This document shows, one piece after another, positions 36,801 through 48,865 of a DNA stretch of 64,000 nucleotides. Every line of letters begins with the position of its first letter. Position 1 is the stretch's first letter. The stretch comes from Hydractinia symbiolongicarpus (lineage: Eukaryota > Cnidaria > Hydrozoa > Anthoathecata > Hydractiniidae). The notes under the pieces were generated by a model. The model did not search any database. It saw only the letters and a list, made by a program, of their open reading frames with translations, and was not told the DNA's origin. The stretch is taken from contig NC_079883.1 of the NCBI RefSeq assembly GCF_029227915.1, forward strand, positions 24,922,001 to 24,986,000, read 5' to 3'. The position numbers and the translations under genes are program-made.

Positions 36801-37317
36801 TCTGGTGGAGTATATTTGAAATATCAAAGGTGAAATTGTATAACAGTTTTTTTTAAAATGCCTTATTATTTATATTTACAGCTTACATGTCTGAAATATA
36901 TGTTGGAACATTAAAAGAAAGAGTTACAGAGAAATTCGTACCTACCTTTGCAGATATATATTTTTTACTGACGTTCATTCTATATCCTCTATGTCATGCA
37001 CTGTTGCCTACATAGCTATGACCTTCATAAAAATTAAAACCATAAAGATATAATAAACGGTTAATTACAGATTCCTTAAACAAAGAATTCTGTTTATTTG
37101 CTATTGCAATATTAAGTAATCAAATAACTTTTATACTGAATTGTAAGAAAATGTAATTGCTAATAAGAGAAGTCGTTGTAGAGCATATTTATTATTTTTG
37201 TATGCATATCAAAAACAAACTTTTACAAGTTATAAATCATCCATAGAGGTTCAAAGATAAGAGCTTATTTCTCACTTAAGTAATAATCTTTAAATGAAGA
37301 AAAATGGTTAAAATATC
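36801..37317. other. no feature seen
   Basis: AT-rich spacer. Confidence 0.35.
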
Positions 37318-37665
37318 CTTTTGGGAGTGCTCAATAGATACCCAACCGTCTTGCTACATAAAAGAGTGAAGGGATTTTGGCAATCGGACAGTGCCACTTC
37401 AAAAACCGTCACTGCAATAACCATCATTGGAATGTGAAAAATCAAACTGCAGTTTGCTATTATTTAAAGGTTGAGTAATAGCAAACCAGCTTATTTAGGT
37501 ATCTAGTGTATTAATTCTGTTTAGATTTCGAATGCTGGTGTGAAAAACATGTAAAAAAGATTGAATTATAATTGACATTGCATATCTCTCAAAGAGGATA
37601 ACCAACATTAAATAAAACGCATTAGTCACATGAAGGCCTGGTCACAACTATAAATATTGACTTTT
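37318..37665 (+). repeat. dispersed repeat, about 350 bp, copy 1
   Basis: It matches the reverse complement of 53315-53664, from the gtgccacttcaaaaaccg block through the ggttgagtaatagcaaacca block to the end catgaaggcctggtcacaac. Neither copy shows terminal inverted repeats or coding sequence. The class is unknown. Confidence 0.65.
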
Positions 37666-38154
37666 CAAGATTTGGGCCACATTCACATTAAAGACTAAAA
37701 AATGCACTGAGAATTAATACCTTTAAAAATTCTGGAGACCAATGTTCACTTACCTTAGACGGAAGTTTTTGCAGTGACGTCGATTTTTTGTCAATGTAAT
37801 AATCACCTCTAGCAACGGCAAATTTTGGTATAGTCTGATGAAAACCTCCAATAAGGAGGTTGAAATATTACTAAAAGTAAAACAAAAATGCTGAACGACC
37901 ATGTATATGTGTTTTAACTATCAACATACGTTCACATGAAAATGTCATTTAAAGAATGACTTTGTATGGCAGGGAAAAACCTTTCGACTAACATTACTGC
38001 ATCAGTTGTGAAAGAGGTAACATGGCAAAAAATAAGCAACGACATTTTATTGCCCAAACCATACGCTTATACTTTCTGTTGCAGTATGAATGATTTAGAA
38101 AGATGTTCCTATTATTAAAGATATCATTTCGGTTTGTCTGTTCAGTATTCATAT
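37666..38154. other. no feature seen
   Basis: Spacer between the dispersed repeat and the Penelope-like element. Confidence 0.35.
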
Positions 38155-38402
38155 TACTGTGGAAAGTTTATCAATTCTTGAACATGATAATTTAGTAGGC
38201 GACGTTTCGGGAGATCCTTCTCCCATCATCGGGCAAAGTAAAATGATGCTGAGCATGTGTTTATATAATTGCAGAGGGTCGAAATTCATAAAAATTAAAA
38301 AAACGAGCTGATAATTACAGTTAAGTACGGAATTAACATTTTCGGACCTAGATGTAGGTAACTACTTCTTCTGTAGGGCTAGTAACCAAATCTCAGGAAG
38401 TT
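38155..38402 (+). repeat. left inverted terminal repeat of the Penelope-like element
   Basis: About 245 bp that are the reverse complement of 39887-40124, with scattered differences and one gap. It includes the gggagatccttctcccatca palindromic block. Inverted pseudo-LTRs are a known form of Penelope ends. Confidence 0.75.
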
Positions 38403-38410
38403 GATACGAG

Positions 38411-39770
38411 ATGTTGTTTATGTGTTTGTTTTCTCTATGTTGTCTTCACAACAAAATTACCCCTAAAGATCTTCGACTTACCTGCAGAGTAAACACTGAA
38501 AGAAGTAAGAAAATCTTACAGTGTGCAAGCCGCCAGTTGTTGCAAAAAAGAATCCACCTAAATCACGTAACACGTAATACCTTACATCGCCAAATACTTG
38601 ATCTTGACAACACCATCAAACCAAGACTTTCCATTGACTAATATAAACAGGTTAAGAATATTCACGATAGCGTGTATGAAAACGAAATGAGATCGGTTAA
38701 AGACAGACACCTTAAAAAGCAACAAAATCAATGACAGATTCAATGATGATACACAAACGGGTATAGACAAGATCAAATGGGTTGTCAATTCGACCAACAG
38801 TCTCCTGCACTGGAACACCGTTATACAACCTATCAAAATTTGTTGCTTCTATCCTCAGATAGAAGCAACTTACAGCAAGTGACCACAGCAAAAACTCAAA
38901 AGAATTCTCGGTATCTGTTTAATAAGAACTTCTACACTCAAACAGACGGAGTTGCCATAAGAGGCCTTGCATCATCAGTATTTGCAGAAATATACACGCA
39001 AGCAAACGAGAAAACAGCATTAGTCACAGCAGACAGACATCCAAAGGTTTGAAAAAAAATTGTTGATGACGTACTCGTCATAATCAAAAGATCTCATCTA
39101 GAAGAGTTCCATGAACACATCAATGGCCTACATGGACAAAGCAAATTCATTGTTGAGCTTAAACACGATGGAAGTATCGCGTTCCTTGACACTTTGCTCA
39201 AGCGCAAGAATGTTTCCATTCCAGTTTCAGTGTATCGTAAACCAACACACACTGAGAAGTACCTTAACTTCGAATCGAACCATCCGAAATCTTGCAAAGA
39301 TAGTGTCATATCTTCATTACTGAATCGTGCCAACAGAGTAGTCAGTGACAACAAGGAGAGGAAAGAAGAAATTCGACGTGTAAGAAATGCATTAATCGCA
39401 AATGGATATAGTCATAAGGTCATCACGGAAGTAGAAAATGAAATGAAGAGAAGATGCAACGAAAACAACAAGGAAATGTCAGAGGAATTTATTGCATCAG
39501 CATTTCTACCCTTCGTACGAGGTACCAACCAGATCCTTCATCGAGTTTTAAGGCAAAACAAGATCAAATGCATTCTTAACTCTAAAGACACCCTAAGAAG
39601 CACTTTGTCTGAACCAAAAGACTAAATTAATCTGAAAGAACAAAGCAATGTTGTTCACGAAATACCGTGTAAAGATTGTGATGCAGTGTATATAGGCTAA
39701 ACAAAAAAAAAGTTTAGGCAACGAGTACAAGAATATATGCGCACAGTGAAAACGGAGCAGAAGTTATCAG
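38411..39770 (+). pseudogene. Penelope-like retroelement ORF, decayed
   Basis: The frame is broken into pieces. 38411-38641 gives an N-terminal region (PKDLRLTCRVNTERSKK). 38777-39052 carries FNKNFYTQTDGVAIRGLASS, the reverse transcriptase region just before the catalytic aspartates. The next piece has IVDDVLVIIKR, then FLDTLL and the Penelope hallmark RKPTHTEKYLNFESNHP (within 39060-39625). After a stop, a GIY-YIG-like tail begins (CKDCDAVYIG, stop, TKKKFRQRVQE). Penelope elements encode a reverse transcriptase joined to a GIY-YIG nuclease. Much of the RT core is deleted and several stops are present, so it is inactive. Confidence 0.75.
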
Positions 39771-39886
39771 TTTAATTGGGATGAGAAGAAAATCATTGAC
39801 AGAGAATCCAGAACAATGGCCAGGAAGATTAAAGAAACCATCAACAGCGTAGAACGTAACAAACACATAAACAGCATCTCATATCA

Positions 39887-40124
39887 ACTTCCTGAAATTT
39901 GGTCACCAGCCCTACAGAAGAAGTCTACATCTATATTAATTACCGCAATTAACTGTAATTATCAGCTTGTTTCTGATTGGTTAATTTTTATGAATTTCGA
40001 TCCTATGCAATTATATAAATACATGCTCAACATTATTTTACTTTGCCCAATGATGGGAGAAGGATCTCCCGATGCGTCGCCTACTAAACTATCATGTTCA
40101 AGAAATGATAAACTTTTCACAGTA
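39887..40124 (-). repeat. right inverted terminal repeat of the Penelope-like element
   Basis: Counterpart of 38155-38402, ending in the mirror of the left end (ttttcacagta against tactgtggaaa). The open frame over 39816-40244 merely reads through it. Confidence 0.75.
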
Positions 40125-40714
40125 AAGATGTTACTTTTAAAGTTAAATGTTACATTATTTTTGAGTCTATTCTTAACCGGTGATCAGCTAAAACTAAGAT
40201 TAGCGAACATTTTTTCAAACTATGCGCAAAACAGTGACACCTAAACATGTGAAATTTAACTTTTAGGTACTTAAAATACTTAACAGAAAGAGACAACCGG
40301 TGGGGACACATGGAAAGTTAGGAGTTTCAAAATTTGCTTTAAAATCGACCAAAATGTCTTAGAATTCAGTAATTTTTCGACCGAATTTTGTTGTAACAGT
40401 TTAGCTATCTTGTGAACAATATGAATATATAAGGTGTGTTATTAATTTGCATAAAAGTTTGGTATAGACTTTGGTATACTTTTTCTATATCGACATTGGC
40501 TTCCATTAAACCGAATTACATAACAAAGATTGTGTTTTCACCGCGTATCTCGGAACTTCGGTAATCTACTCTGAATTATAAAATTACTACCAAGGAGGAA
40601 TGTAGAACAGCGAGACGTGTAGGTTTTTCTTTATATGTTTAAAATAGTAAATTATGTATCTTTTGCACAGCAGAGTACACTTCACAATTTATTTTACTTT
40701 GCAAATCTTATAAA
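40125..40714. other. no feature seen
   Basis: AT-rich spacer between the Penelope-like element and Helitron element D. Confidence 0.35.
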
Positions 40715-41454
40715 CTAGTCGATAAGGCCCGTGGAAAAATCCGCTTAGGCAGATGGGCAATAGAAAAATAGGTTGTTTTAGATGTTTTGCTGACGTCAGC
40801 AGTGAAGATCCCAAAAAAGCTAGAGAAATTTATTTTATTATTTTATTGTAATGTGTAGAGGTTAAATCACGCTGATCAAAATAATGTGTAGGATAATATG
40901 TTTTCGAGGAACGCAAAAAGAGATATAAGTGTTTAAAAATTGTGTTGACGTCAGCAAAGGCCCGTGAAAACACAAAAATTTTTTTCAGAAATTCATGTAC
41001 CTGTTGCCTCCCTCGTATAGATCTTGAAACGCTGATCAAGAAAATGTATAGGATCATGTACTTTTGACCAACGGTTACGAAAATATTGTGGTTTAAAGGT
41101 TTTTTGATGACGTCATAAACCCGTTCATTCCGAAATGGATTTGGGGACCCAGGTTTGGAAAATTCCCCAAATTGGTCCCAGGTGGTCCCTAGTTACCCAC
41201 GCGGTTAAAAAACATTGACGTCACCAACTCGTTTCCAAGTTATTTGGCCTCAAAATTTTAGGTGCACTGTAATGGCTTCACTAATCTTAATTAACTTTCC
41301 TTTGACGTCAATACTATTTTAGCGTTAAAGTTTGGTAAATTACAGAACAATTTTATAGGCGATGTTTTATAGAATTTGTTAAAGAAAATTGTGAAGAATA
41401 TAATCCATTTTGCAAAAGTCACAGACAGACAGAACTGGCGTATTATTATATAGA
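40715..41454 (-). mobile_element. Helitron-type element D (740 bp)
   Basis: Same family and orientation as A. Its 5' end TCTATATAATAATACGCC is at 41454, and its 3' hairpin and CTAG are at 40715-40718. The interior keeps the gacccaggtttgg and ccctagttacccacg blocks. Confidence 0.7.
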
Positions 41455-42025
41455 CTAGTCGATAAGGCCCGTGGAAAAATCCACTTAGGCAGGATAACAG
41501 AGAAAAATAACCGTCATTTAAATTTTGATGACGTCAGCAGAGACATGTCAGAACACAAAACTTTTTTTTTCAGAAATGTGTATGCCTGTTGCCTTCATCG
41601 TATAGATCTTGAAACGCTGATCAAGAAAATGTATAGGATTATGTACTTTTGACAAACGGTTGCAGAGATATTAGGGTTTAAAGGTTTTTTGATGACGTCA
41701 TCAACCCACCCATTCCGAAACGGATTTGGGGACCCAGGTTTGGGAAACTTACCCAAATTGGTCCTAGGTGGTCCCTAGTTACCCACGCAGGAGATGACGT
41801 CAGTTATTTCCACCCGTTTCCAAGTTATTAAGCCTTAAATTTAAAAGTGCAATGCAATGGCTTCACTAATCTTAATATACTTTCCTTTGACGTCAATATT
41901 GCTTTAACGTCAAAGTTTGCTAATTTAAAGAACAAATTTATAGGCGATGTTTTATAGACTTTATCAAAGAAATTTTATCCACTTTGCAAAAGTGACAGAC
42001 AGACACACTTAGCGTATTATTATTC
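41455..42025 (-). mobile_element. Helitron-type element E (about 570 bp), fused to D
   Basis: Its 3' CTAG (41455-41458) directly abuts the 5' TC of D. It lacks part of the interior present in D. Its 5' end keeps AATAATACGC but the outermost TC is mutated. Confidence 0.6.
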
Positions 42026-42199
42026 TCTGCAACCTTAGTGTAATCATATGCATTAAGAACTTTGTGCCTAAAATTAATCACTCGTGAAATACTTTATAGT
42101 ACACTGAACTTCCCCTTGCATTTTACCTGTGAGTAATTTTAATGTAATGATTTCAAGGTAACAAAATGTCAAACTATATTACCATGCATCAATGCTTTC

Positions 42200-44989
42200 C
42201 TAGTCGATAAGGCCCGTGGAAAAATCCACTTAGGCAAAAGGCCAATGAAAAATAGGTTGCTTTAGATGTGTTGCTGACGTCAGTAGTGCATATACAAAAA
42301 AAAATGTTCTTAAAATCTTACATCAAATGTCAAATCGCATTTAATCCTCCACACAAATCTTACACAAAGTAAAAAAGAACAGTTTGCAAGGTGTAAAATA
42401 GAGTTGATAAAAAGTTACAACAACGACACTCACAACATCGACACTCACAACACCAATACTCACAAAACCAACAATAAGAACACCGACAGTTAGATAATAA
42501 TAATCTCAGAAATAACGCATCTCAAATATGTACATCTTAAGTGATTACGTTGAAAACCCTCAGTATTTTATTCTGAAATGTCAAAAAGGAGGCCTGCAAG
42601 AGTTAGCGCAAATCAACAAAAAGTTATTTTACAAATTTTAAATATTGTCTTTCCCTTAAAAGATTATACAAAAATATGAAAAAGCCATAGTTTCGAAAAC
42701 ATCAAATTTAAATCTAGAAAAATCAGTCATTACGGTTGGATACCATCCTCTCCCACAAAAATTTACACAAAATGTAAAAATCAACCAGTTAAGAACACAA
42801 AAATTTTCCTTTTTAGTTCCGTACTGCCCTTTACCAACAATTTTAAACCTAAATGTCAAAAAATCAATGAGCAAAGAATAAACTTGAATCAACAAAGATC
42901 ATTATTTTGGAAACATTGTATATGGTTCGTAAACAAAAGTTTACACAAAATGTAAAACAGATCAGTTTTTGAGAAACACATCTAAATCAACAAAAATAAG
43001 TTCATTCAGCATGTCGTATATTGCCATTACCCATTAATCTTCTACAAAAAGGTTATGAAACACATCAAAATTTAAAAAAATCAGTGATTTCAGTGCATAC
43101 AGTCCTCGCGTTTAGATTACAAAATATAAAAAACAAAAACAGTTTCAGTCAGAACATTAAGTATATAATTTTTTATTATCAGCAAACATTTATCCCTACA
43201 AAATTTTGTAAAATTCTCAAGAAAAACAAAAACGTGAAACCATGGAATTTTCTTTCAGCAAAAATTACATCACATACAGTTAGTTCTCCCAAACAATAAT
43301 TTATAATACGAAATATAAAGACAAAGTTGTTTATATAGTCTGAAGATGTACTTAGTGTACGAAAAGCTTAACAAATAAATACTTTTTAACTTTCAAACTC
43401 GTTTTATTTTTTCTTAATTAGTAAAATATGGCTGTTATTTTTACCGATAAAGACATCAGCTTTACAACAGCTTACAGTGAAGTCTGATTCTACAAAGATT
43501 TGTTCTTTCAGTATATATATTGCATGTGGTCTATTTCCACAAAATTTACACAAAATTTCAAAAAAACAGCATTTTGCAACACGAACAATATAAACTGACA
43601 ACCATACCATCCTCTCAAAAATGTTTTTAACCCAAAGTCATAAACCCACGTATATATAAATTTCCAATCAAATGTCAAAAACCCTTGTAAAAAAACCTGG
43701 CATTTTACATGTAGGCTGACAAAAGTTTAACAGGATGAGGAAACAAAACAATAAAAAATAACTTAATACACACACTTTAAATTCTATAAAATTTGTTCCA
43801 CTTGTCATATTGTGGTCCCCTTGTAAAGTTTACAGGAAATGTGAAAAAATTATTCTCTATGGGCATAAAAATGTGTCACAGTATCCTAAAAGTTCAAGAA
43901 AGATTTTGTAGCTATAGCTTGTTGTTACATCATAATTCGTGTTCAAAAAAGAAGAGAAGTTTGAGTACTAAGGTAGCTATAAATACCTAAAAAAAGAGGA
44001 ATAATGACAAAACTCATAGATTAAAGCTAGCTATGGGATGGAGCCTTGAAGCTAACATTAGCTAGCCAGCTAACAAAACAGTACCTAAGACACCCAGTTA
44101 AATATACTTAAGCTGGGGAGACTTAGCTAAGTCTATAGCTAGCTGTTTATGCTTAGTAAAACATATATAAAGGAAAACAATAGCAATGTAAAATTATGAC
44201 ATTTGCAGTTAGTTCAACAAACCAAAACTTTCTATTTCGCTGGCACATTTGTTTGGTAGCCAGCTAACAGCTTTATGCAGCATTTTGAATTTTAGGACAA
44301 ATACATTAGTTACGCACCGGGGGATACATTAATTATGCAAAAAACAGTGCTAGCTTTTTTATAAAAAACGCGGTAAAACATAAAACTTAAAGAATTTGAA
44401 GCTTTTAAGTGACTTTTTCCTGGCAAATGCGAGTCTGCCTGACACGTAACTCTAGCGACATAAAAACATAACGTCTAAAAATATCAAACTTCTTACTATA
44501 TGTGAATCCAAATCGACTTTAAACCCAAGCTTTTATTTTCTACTTCTAACTTTTCTTTACTACTTCTAGCTGCACTCTTCACTTTCGAAGTAACTTCTCG
44601 TGGCTTCTAACTTTACTTTTGTACTTCTACTTCTCCACTTTTACTTTTCTTGCTTTTAATATCTGCACTTTTTTGTGACTAAGGGATCGTCGAAAATAAG
44701 ACATTTTTTAACCGCTTCTTCAGTTCGCCTTTTGTGTCGAGAACTTTGTCGAGAAATTTTTATGTTTGTTTGTTTTTACGCTAACGGAACTTTTTATTCG
44801 AATGCCGTCCCGTTCGAAAGTACGTATTTGAACGAATCATACTGCTTCTTTTCTATCACGTGGTTTCTAACGGCTGCGAGACAAATGTAAACAAAACAAA
44901 AAAACTCGAAAAACTCGCGCATTCGGGTGGTAAAAAATATCGTGTTTGCAAAAGTGACAGACAGACACACTTAGCGTATTATTATAAGA
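42200..44989 (-). mobile_element. long Helitron-type element F (about 2.8 kb)
   Basis: The 3' end (hairpin GTGGATTTTTCCAC, then GGGCCTTATCGACTAG) is at 42200. A matching 5' end (TCTTATAATAATACGC followed by the GTGTGTCTGTCTGTCAC stretch) is at about 44988. The interior includes the segment also present at 35559-36800. No Rep/helicase ORF was found. That both termini belong to one element is inferred from orientation and order. Confidence 0.5.
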
Positions 44990-45170
44990 GATACAAATTA
45001 GAGCAAAAGAAAGCAAAAATAATTACATCAGCTTTCACTACTGTACATACAGTTTTGATAGAGTGTCGTCACGAAAATTCCCACAAATTACTTTAACAAA
45101 TACGGAAACAATTAAAAATAGTTCAAGTTAGGAAAAAACAACTATTGTATAATCACTAAAGTGTGAATTA

Positions 45171-45943
45171 TCATTTGTACTGCCCTTTTGCCACATATTT
45201 CTTATTCCCGTCTATACAAATCTCTGAGTTTTCCCTAGCCATGTCAAGAGCGTCTTTGAAATAATACTCCAAAGCATCGTGGGATAGACGGTCTTTGACT
45301 GCTTGCTCTAACGTTTCAATCGCTTCGCTGATCTTCATTGGATCGATGTTGGATAGTTGCTCCACAGTCTCCTTTGAGTAATCTTTCATTTTGACTCTCT
45401 ACTCGTTCAGATCCTGCAATGCAACATTATTTTCTTCAGCTTGTTTGTCAACGTATATGACACCTCCACCGATAGCCACAAGCGCAAGAAGAAGTGGTGG
45501 GTAAAGGATTGATGCACCAACAGTAAACGATGTTGCAAACATTTTGACTCCAAGATTTATATTGTCGTTACTTTCTTGGTGCTTTCCTATTTGAGGAACT
45601 AGACGATTTAACTCTTTAATTAATACTTGGAAGTGAAATTTGTGAGTGAAAAAAGTGCACTTGTAGACGTTTCAATTTTGCCAAAATATTTTTAAGGAAT
45701 TGTAATATTTGACACATTTCAATTTCTGAATGTGATTCCAAAATAGCTTCAAATGCATTCACAGCCTAATTAGAAAATAGTCTTGTGAAAACTTTAACGT
45801 TTTGATTAATACTCCCGAATAACGCCTGGAATCTTTATGAAGATCTCTAGTTTGATTTTCCAGGTCGCTGTATCCTCTATCTTGCAAATTCTTTGCCAAG
45901 GATTGTTCCTCAAATGACTTTATAACCTGGTTATAACCTGGCG
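45171..45943 (-). pseudogene. C-terminal half of the helical family, truncated
   Basis: The minus strand matches copy 3 and copy 2 from the second helical region to the C-terminus. It keeps the complete tail (PMKISEAIETLEQAV, ALEYYFKDALDMA) that copies 1 and 3 have lost. Frameshifts and a stop interrupt it upstream of 45390. Homology ends at about 45943 where a Helitron-type 3' end begins. Confidence 0.7.
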
Positions 45944-45979
45944 AAGCCGTGGATTTTTAACCCGATCCACCGACTATTT
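45944..45979 (+). mobile_element. remnant of a Helitron 3' terminus
   Basis: GAAGCCGTGGATTTTTAACC followed by CACCGACTA and T resembles the short-element 3' end in plus orientation, with a broken hairpin. The pseudogene at 45171-45943 would lie inside such an element. Confidence 0.45.
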
Positions 45980-46170
45980 AAAAATAAATTAGACGTTAGC
46001 GCGTGAAAATTTTCACAGTGGATTGATATATTTCTCGCATCGTTATTTCGTGCATCTTTGGCGTCTGTTTACATGAAGTAACCAAATTTGCTTGGACCGG
46101 GGTCATTACTAATTATTATTGCAATGACAATGACGTTTTCGTTTACAGACAGCGAGTGTTATAGTATAGA

Positions 46171-46306
46171 TTAGTTAATAGCCCGTGGAAAAATCCACGG
46201 GTTCGCCCGTCCTTTTTATACCGCATTGCGTGCGCTTGCTACCTGCGCAGCTAAGCTACCGTTTTGCGTGACAGACAGACGGACGGATAGACAGACGGTG
46301 ATATAT
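46171..46306 (-). mobile_element. mini-Helitron 3' half (about 135 bp)
   Basis: On the minus strand a perfect hairpin (CCCGTGGATTTTTCCACGGG) is followed by CTATTAACTAA before T, so the terminal tetranucleotide is CTAA. The GTAGCTTAGCTGCGC block and a GTCT-rich stretch follow. The 5' end is eroded. The next bases outward (TCTATACTATAACAC) could be the 5' TC of a neighbouring element. Confidence 0.6.
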
Positions 46307-47184
46307 TTCGTAACACGTAACACTGTGCATTGGTGACATTGGGCATTGTTTTGAGATTTTACTGATATTCGATATAACAACTGAAAATATTAAACAGATT
46401 CAGTTAAAAAAGCTCTACTAAAATTAATAAAATTTCATTTAAAATAAAAAAAATAGTTAGAAAAAAGCAACTCTAGAGTCTATTATATCCAGTAAATATT
46501 TAAGAAATCTGTAAATAAGCAATTTAATCTACATGTTTTTGTATTTTTTGTGCAACCAAGTGACGGAGAAATGTAGATATAGTCCAATTTCAACTTTTTT
46601 ATACATGGTTACAATATGAAAACGTAGCTATTTGCAGGCATGATCCCAATACTTTCACATCTACAATCTTGGACAAAGATTTGGAGACAAAGCCCGTTTT
46701 TTCCTAATTTTTCAAATATGGACAAAAGAGTCAAAGAGTCAAGGCGCTGCAGCCAACAGGATGCAAAGTCCCTGCTTTTGGTAAACGTAGGCCAAGCAGA
46801 CAGCTTTCAAAAGTTGCCAGTCACATTCTCTAGCATGCCCGCACATCAAAATAATTCCCAGCAGGGCCCACGAAGGCCCGAAATTCGTGAAAAATGGGCA
46901 TGCTGATGCTATGATTACCGCATCTTGAGAATTTGGACTTAACAAAATACTCCAAGTTAACTCTGAACATTGAGAAGTTCGAAATGTGTCAATCTAATAT
47001 AGAAATAGTCTACGCAACTACTCGTGGTGACTATCTTGTCTCAACATTTTTGACCAAGATTGTAGGTATAAAACATCAGCAGCATTTTCACATGACAACA
47101 GCAAGGTTGATGCTCAGTTCATATGCGAATACTGCTAATTCGACGTACTGTTCCTAATTACATTGGCCCACCATTGCAAACAAA
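46307..47184. other. no gene seen
   Basis: The open frames at 46640-46906 (+) and 46739-46945 (-) overlap on opposite strands and have no recognisable features. Confidence 0.35.
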
Positions 47185-47655
47185 ACGAACAAAAAATACA
47201 AACATATTCACCAACTTTTTTAATAAACTACAAACATATTAAACAAAGCTACGAACATAATTAACTAAAGTACGAACATGTTTAACTTAGATGCGAACAT
47301 TTTTGACAAAAATACGAACATATTTAACATTTGTTTAAACATTCTTGAGGAAAAATGCAAACATGTCAACAAGGCGTTGAGATAAGCAAAATTTTCTAGA
47401 ATAAGCTCTTATATAATTTGAATATCCACATAGCCACCAAGCGATCTGGTGATTTTTATAACCTTTTTTACTAAACAAATTGGAAAGAAAAAGCTACAAT
47501 TCTTAGCTTCGCAAATGCAAACACAGATGGGTAAATACTAGAAGAACGAAAAACGATTTTGTCTCGATTTCATCTCGCTTATTGCAACGCCTTGTTCAAA
47601 GTTTTTTGTCAAAAAAGTTCGTACCTTGTCAAAAATATTCGTACTTCACGAAAAA
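47185..47655. repeat. foldback repeat with TACGAACAT units
   Basis: The left arm (about 47185-47395) has seven or so units of TACGAACATATTTAAC type, then ACAAGGCGTTGAGATAAGC. The right arm (about 47568-47655) carries the inverse of both in mirrored order (GCTTATTGCAACGCCTTGTT, then ATTCGTAC and GTTCGTAC). The whole could fold into a long hairpin; it is possibly a foldback transposon or MITE. Confidence 0.5.
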
Positions 47656-48434
47656 CGGCTAAACGGTGAAAAAATTCACATTCCGCTGACTTTTGTGAAT
47701 AAATTTTATCTCGCACCCAACGAGATGCTTGAATCTTCTCACTCACGATAATACTACGAGAAAGTTGAATTTTACGATTTTTATTCGTCTATTGACATAA
47801 AATAAATTTGTAAACAGGTGAAACCTTCAAATGGATGAAAAAAAAGAAGAACTTTCCAAATATTAAACTTAATATAGCATCTAAACTTTTAAAATCAAAA
47901 TGAAAACTGCTCTGTTATGCTAATACCATGATAACACGTACAGATTTTGCATTTGTTTATTTTTCATTTACTTAAAGTCTTTCTTAACATAAAAACCCGT
48001 GAAAGAAAACTACCATTGTTATTGTGTTATACCAAAAAATATGATAAAAGATGAAGAGACACAATGCGATAATTTTGTTATTCAAAACCCTATTGTTCAT
48101 TAAAGAACAATATAGAGGAGGCGCGTCACTGGGTTCCAGTTCTTTTTGCGCGTTTCTCGCGAAAAGACTAATGATCAATTCTTTTAGTATAGAATACCAA
48201 CAATTTTACTTGTGAATAATTAAGAACATAATTAGGTTTTCCACTGAATTCTGCCAAAGTTTATTGGTTAAAAACCTCTCAGAGGTTTACCCTCGACTTT
48301 GAAATAATAATACCAGCAAAACGAAAGTAATGGTTTTTTGAACAAACTCCACTACTGGTGCTCTTTCTGGCTTTGGGAAAATCTGGTCCAGTAATGAAAT
48401 CAGCGTAAAAACCAAGTATTAAGTGCTACAAACA
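47656..48434. other. no feature seen
   Basis: AT-rich spacer without supported genes. Confidence 0.35.
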
Positions 48435-48865
48435 TGTGTCTTCAACATCTCACTCTATGTATCGGAAACATGGACACTTCGCAAAGAAGATGTACAAAGA
48501 GTGAAGCTTTTGAAATGAGATGTTAGAGAAGACTGCTTGGTACAATTGTATGATGGATTACTAACATAGAAATCGTCAAATGAAGCCAAAATGCAAGTAA
48601 TGGAAACGATCATCAAACGCAAGCTTGGTCTCTTTGGCCAAGTCTGTCGTGTGGAGAAAAAATGATTTCTTGAGACCGTTATGTTAGGAACAATTGAGGA
48701 GAAGAACAAAGTTGGTGGATCAAAAAAAATTGAGTGATGATCTAATAGAATGGTCATATACAATGCTACACGAGCTAAGAACAATGGCGGATGAAAGAGA
48801 AACCTGGAGAAGATGAACGAAAGTGATTATTGACACCTACCTGCAACACAATGCCCAAGGAGATT
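48435..48865 (+). pseudogene. 3' end of a LINE reverse transcriptase, decayed
   Basis: Plus-strand translation across several frameshifts gives SETWTLRKEDVQR, then a cysteine and an RRLLGT-like stretch, then IIKRKLGLFGQVCR. This matches the region downstream of the RT catalytic core in many animal LINEs (pattern ETWTL...RRLLG...KLxxFGH). Stops and frame changes are frequent, so it is a dead 5'-truncated copy. Confidence 0.6.

Noticed and set aside
46640-46945. Pair of overlapping 68-88 aa ORFs on opposite strands
   Set aside because: No signal, domain or conserved neighbour; consistent with chance in a slightly GC-richer patch.
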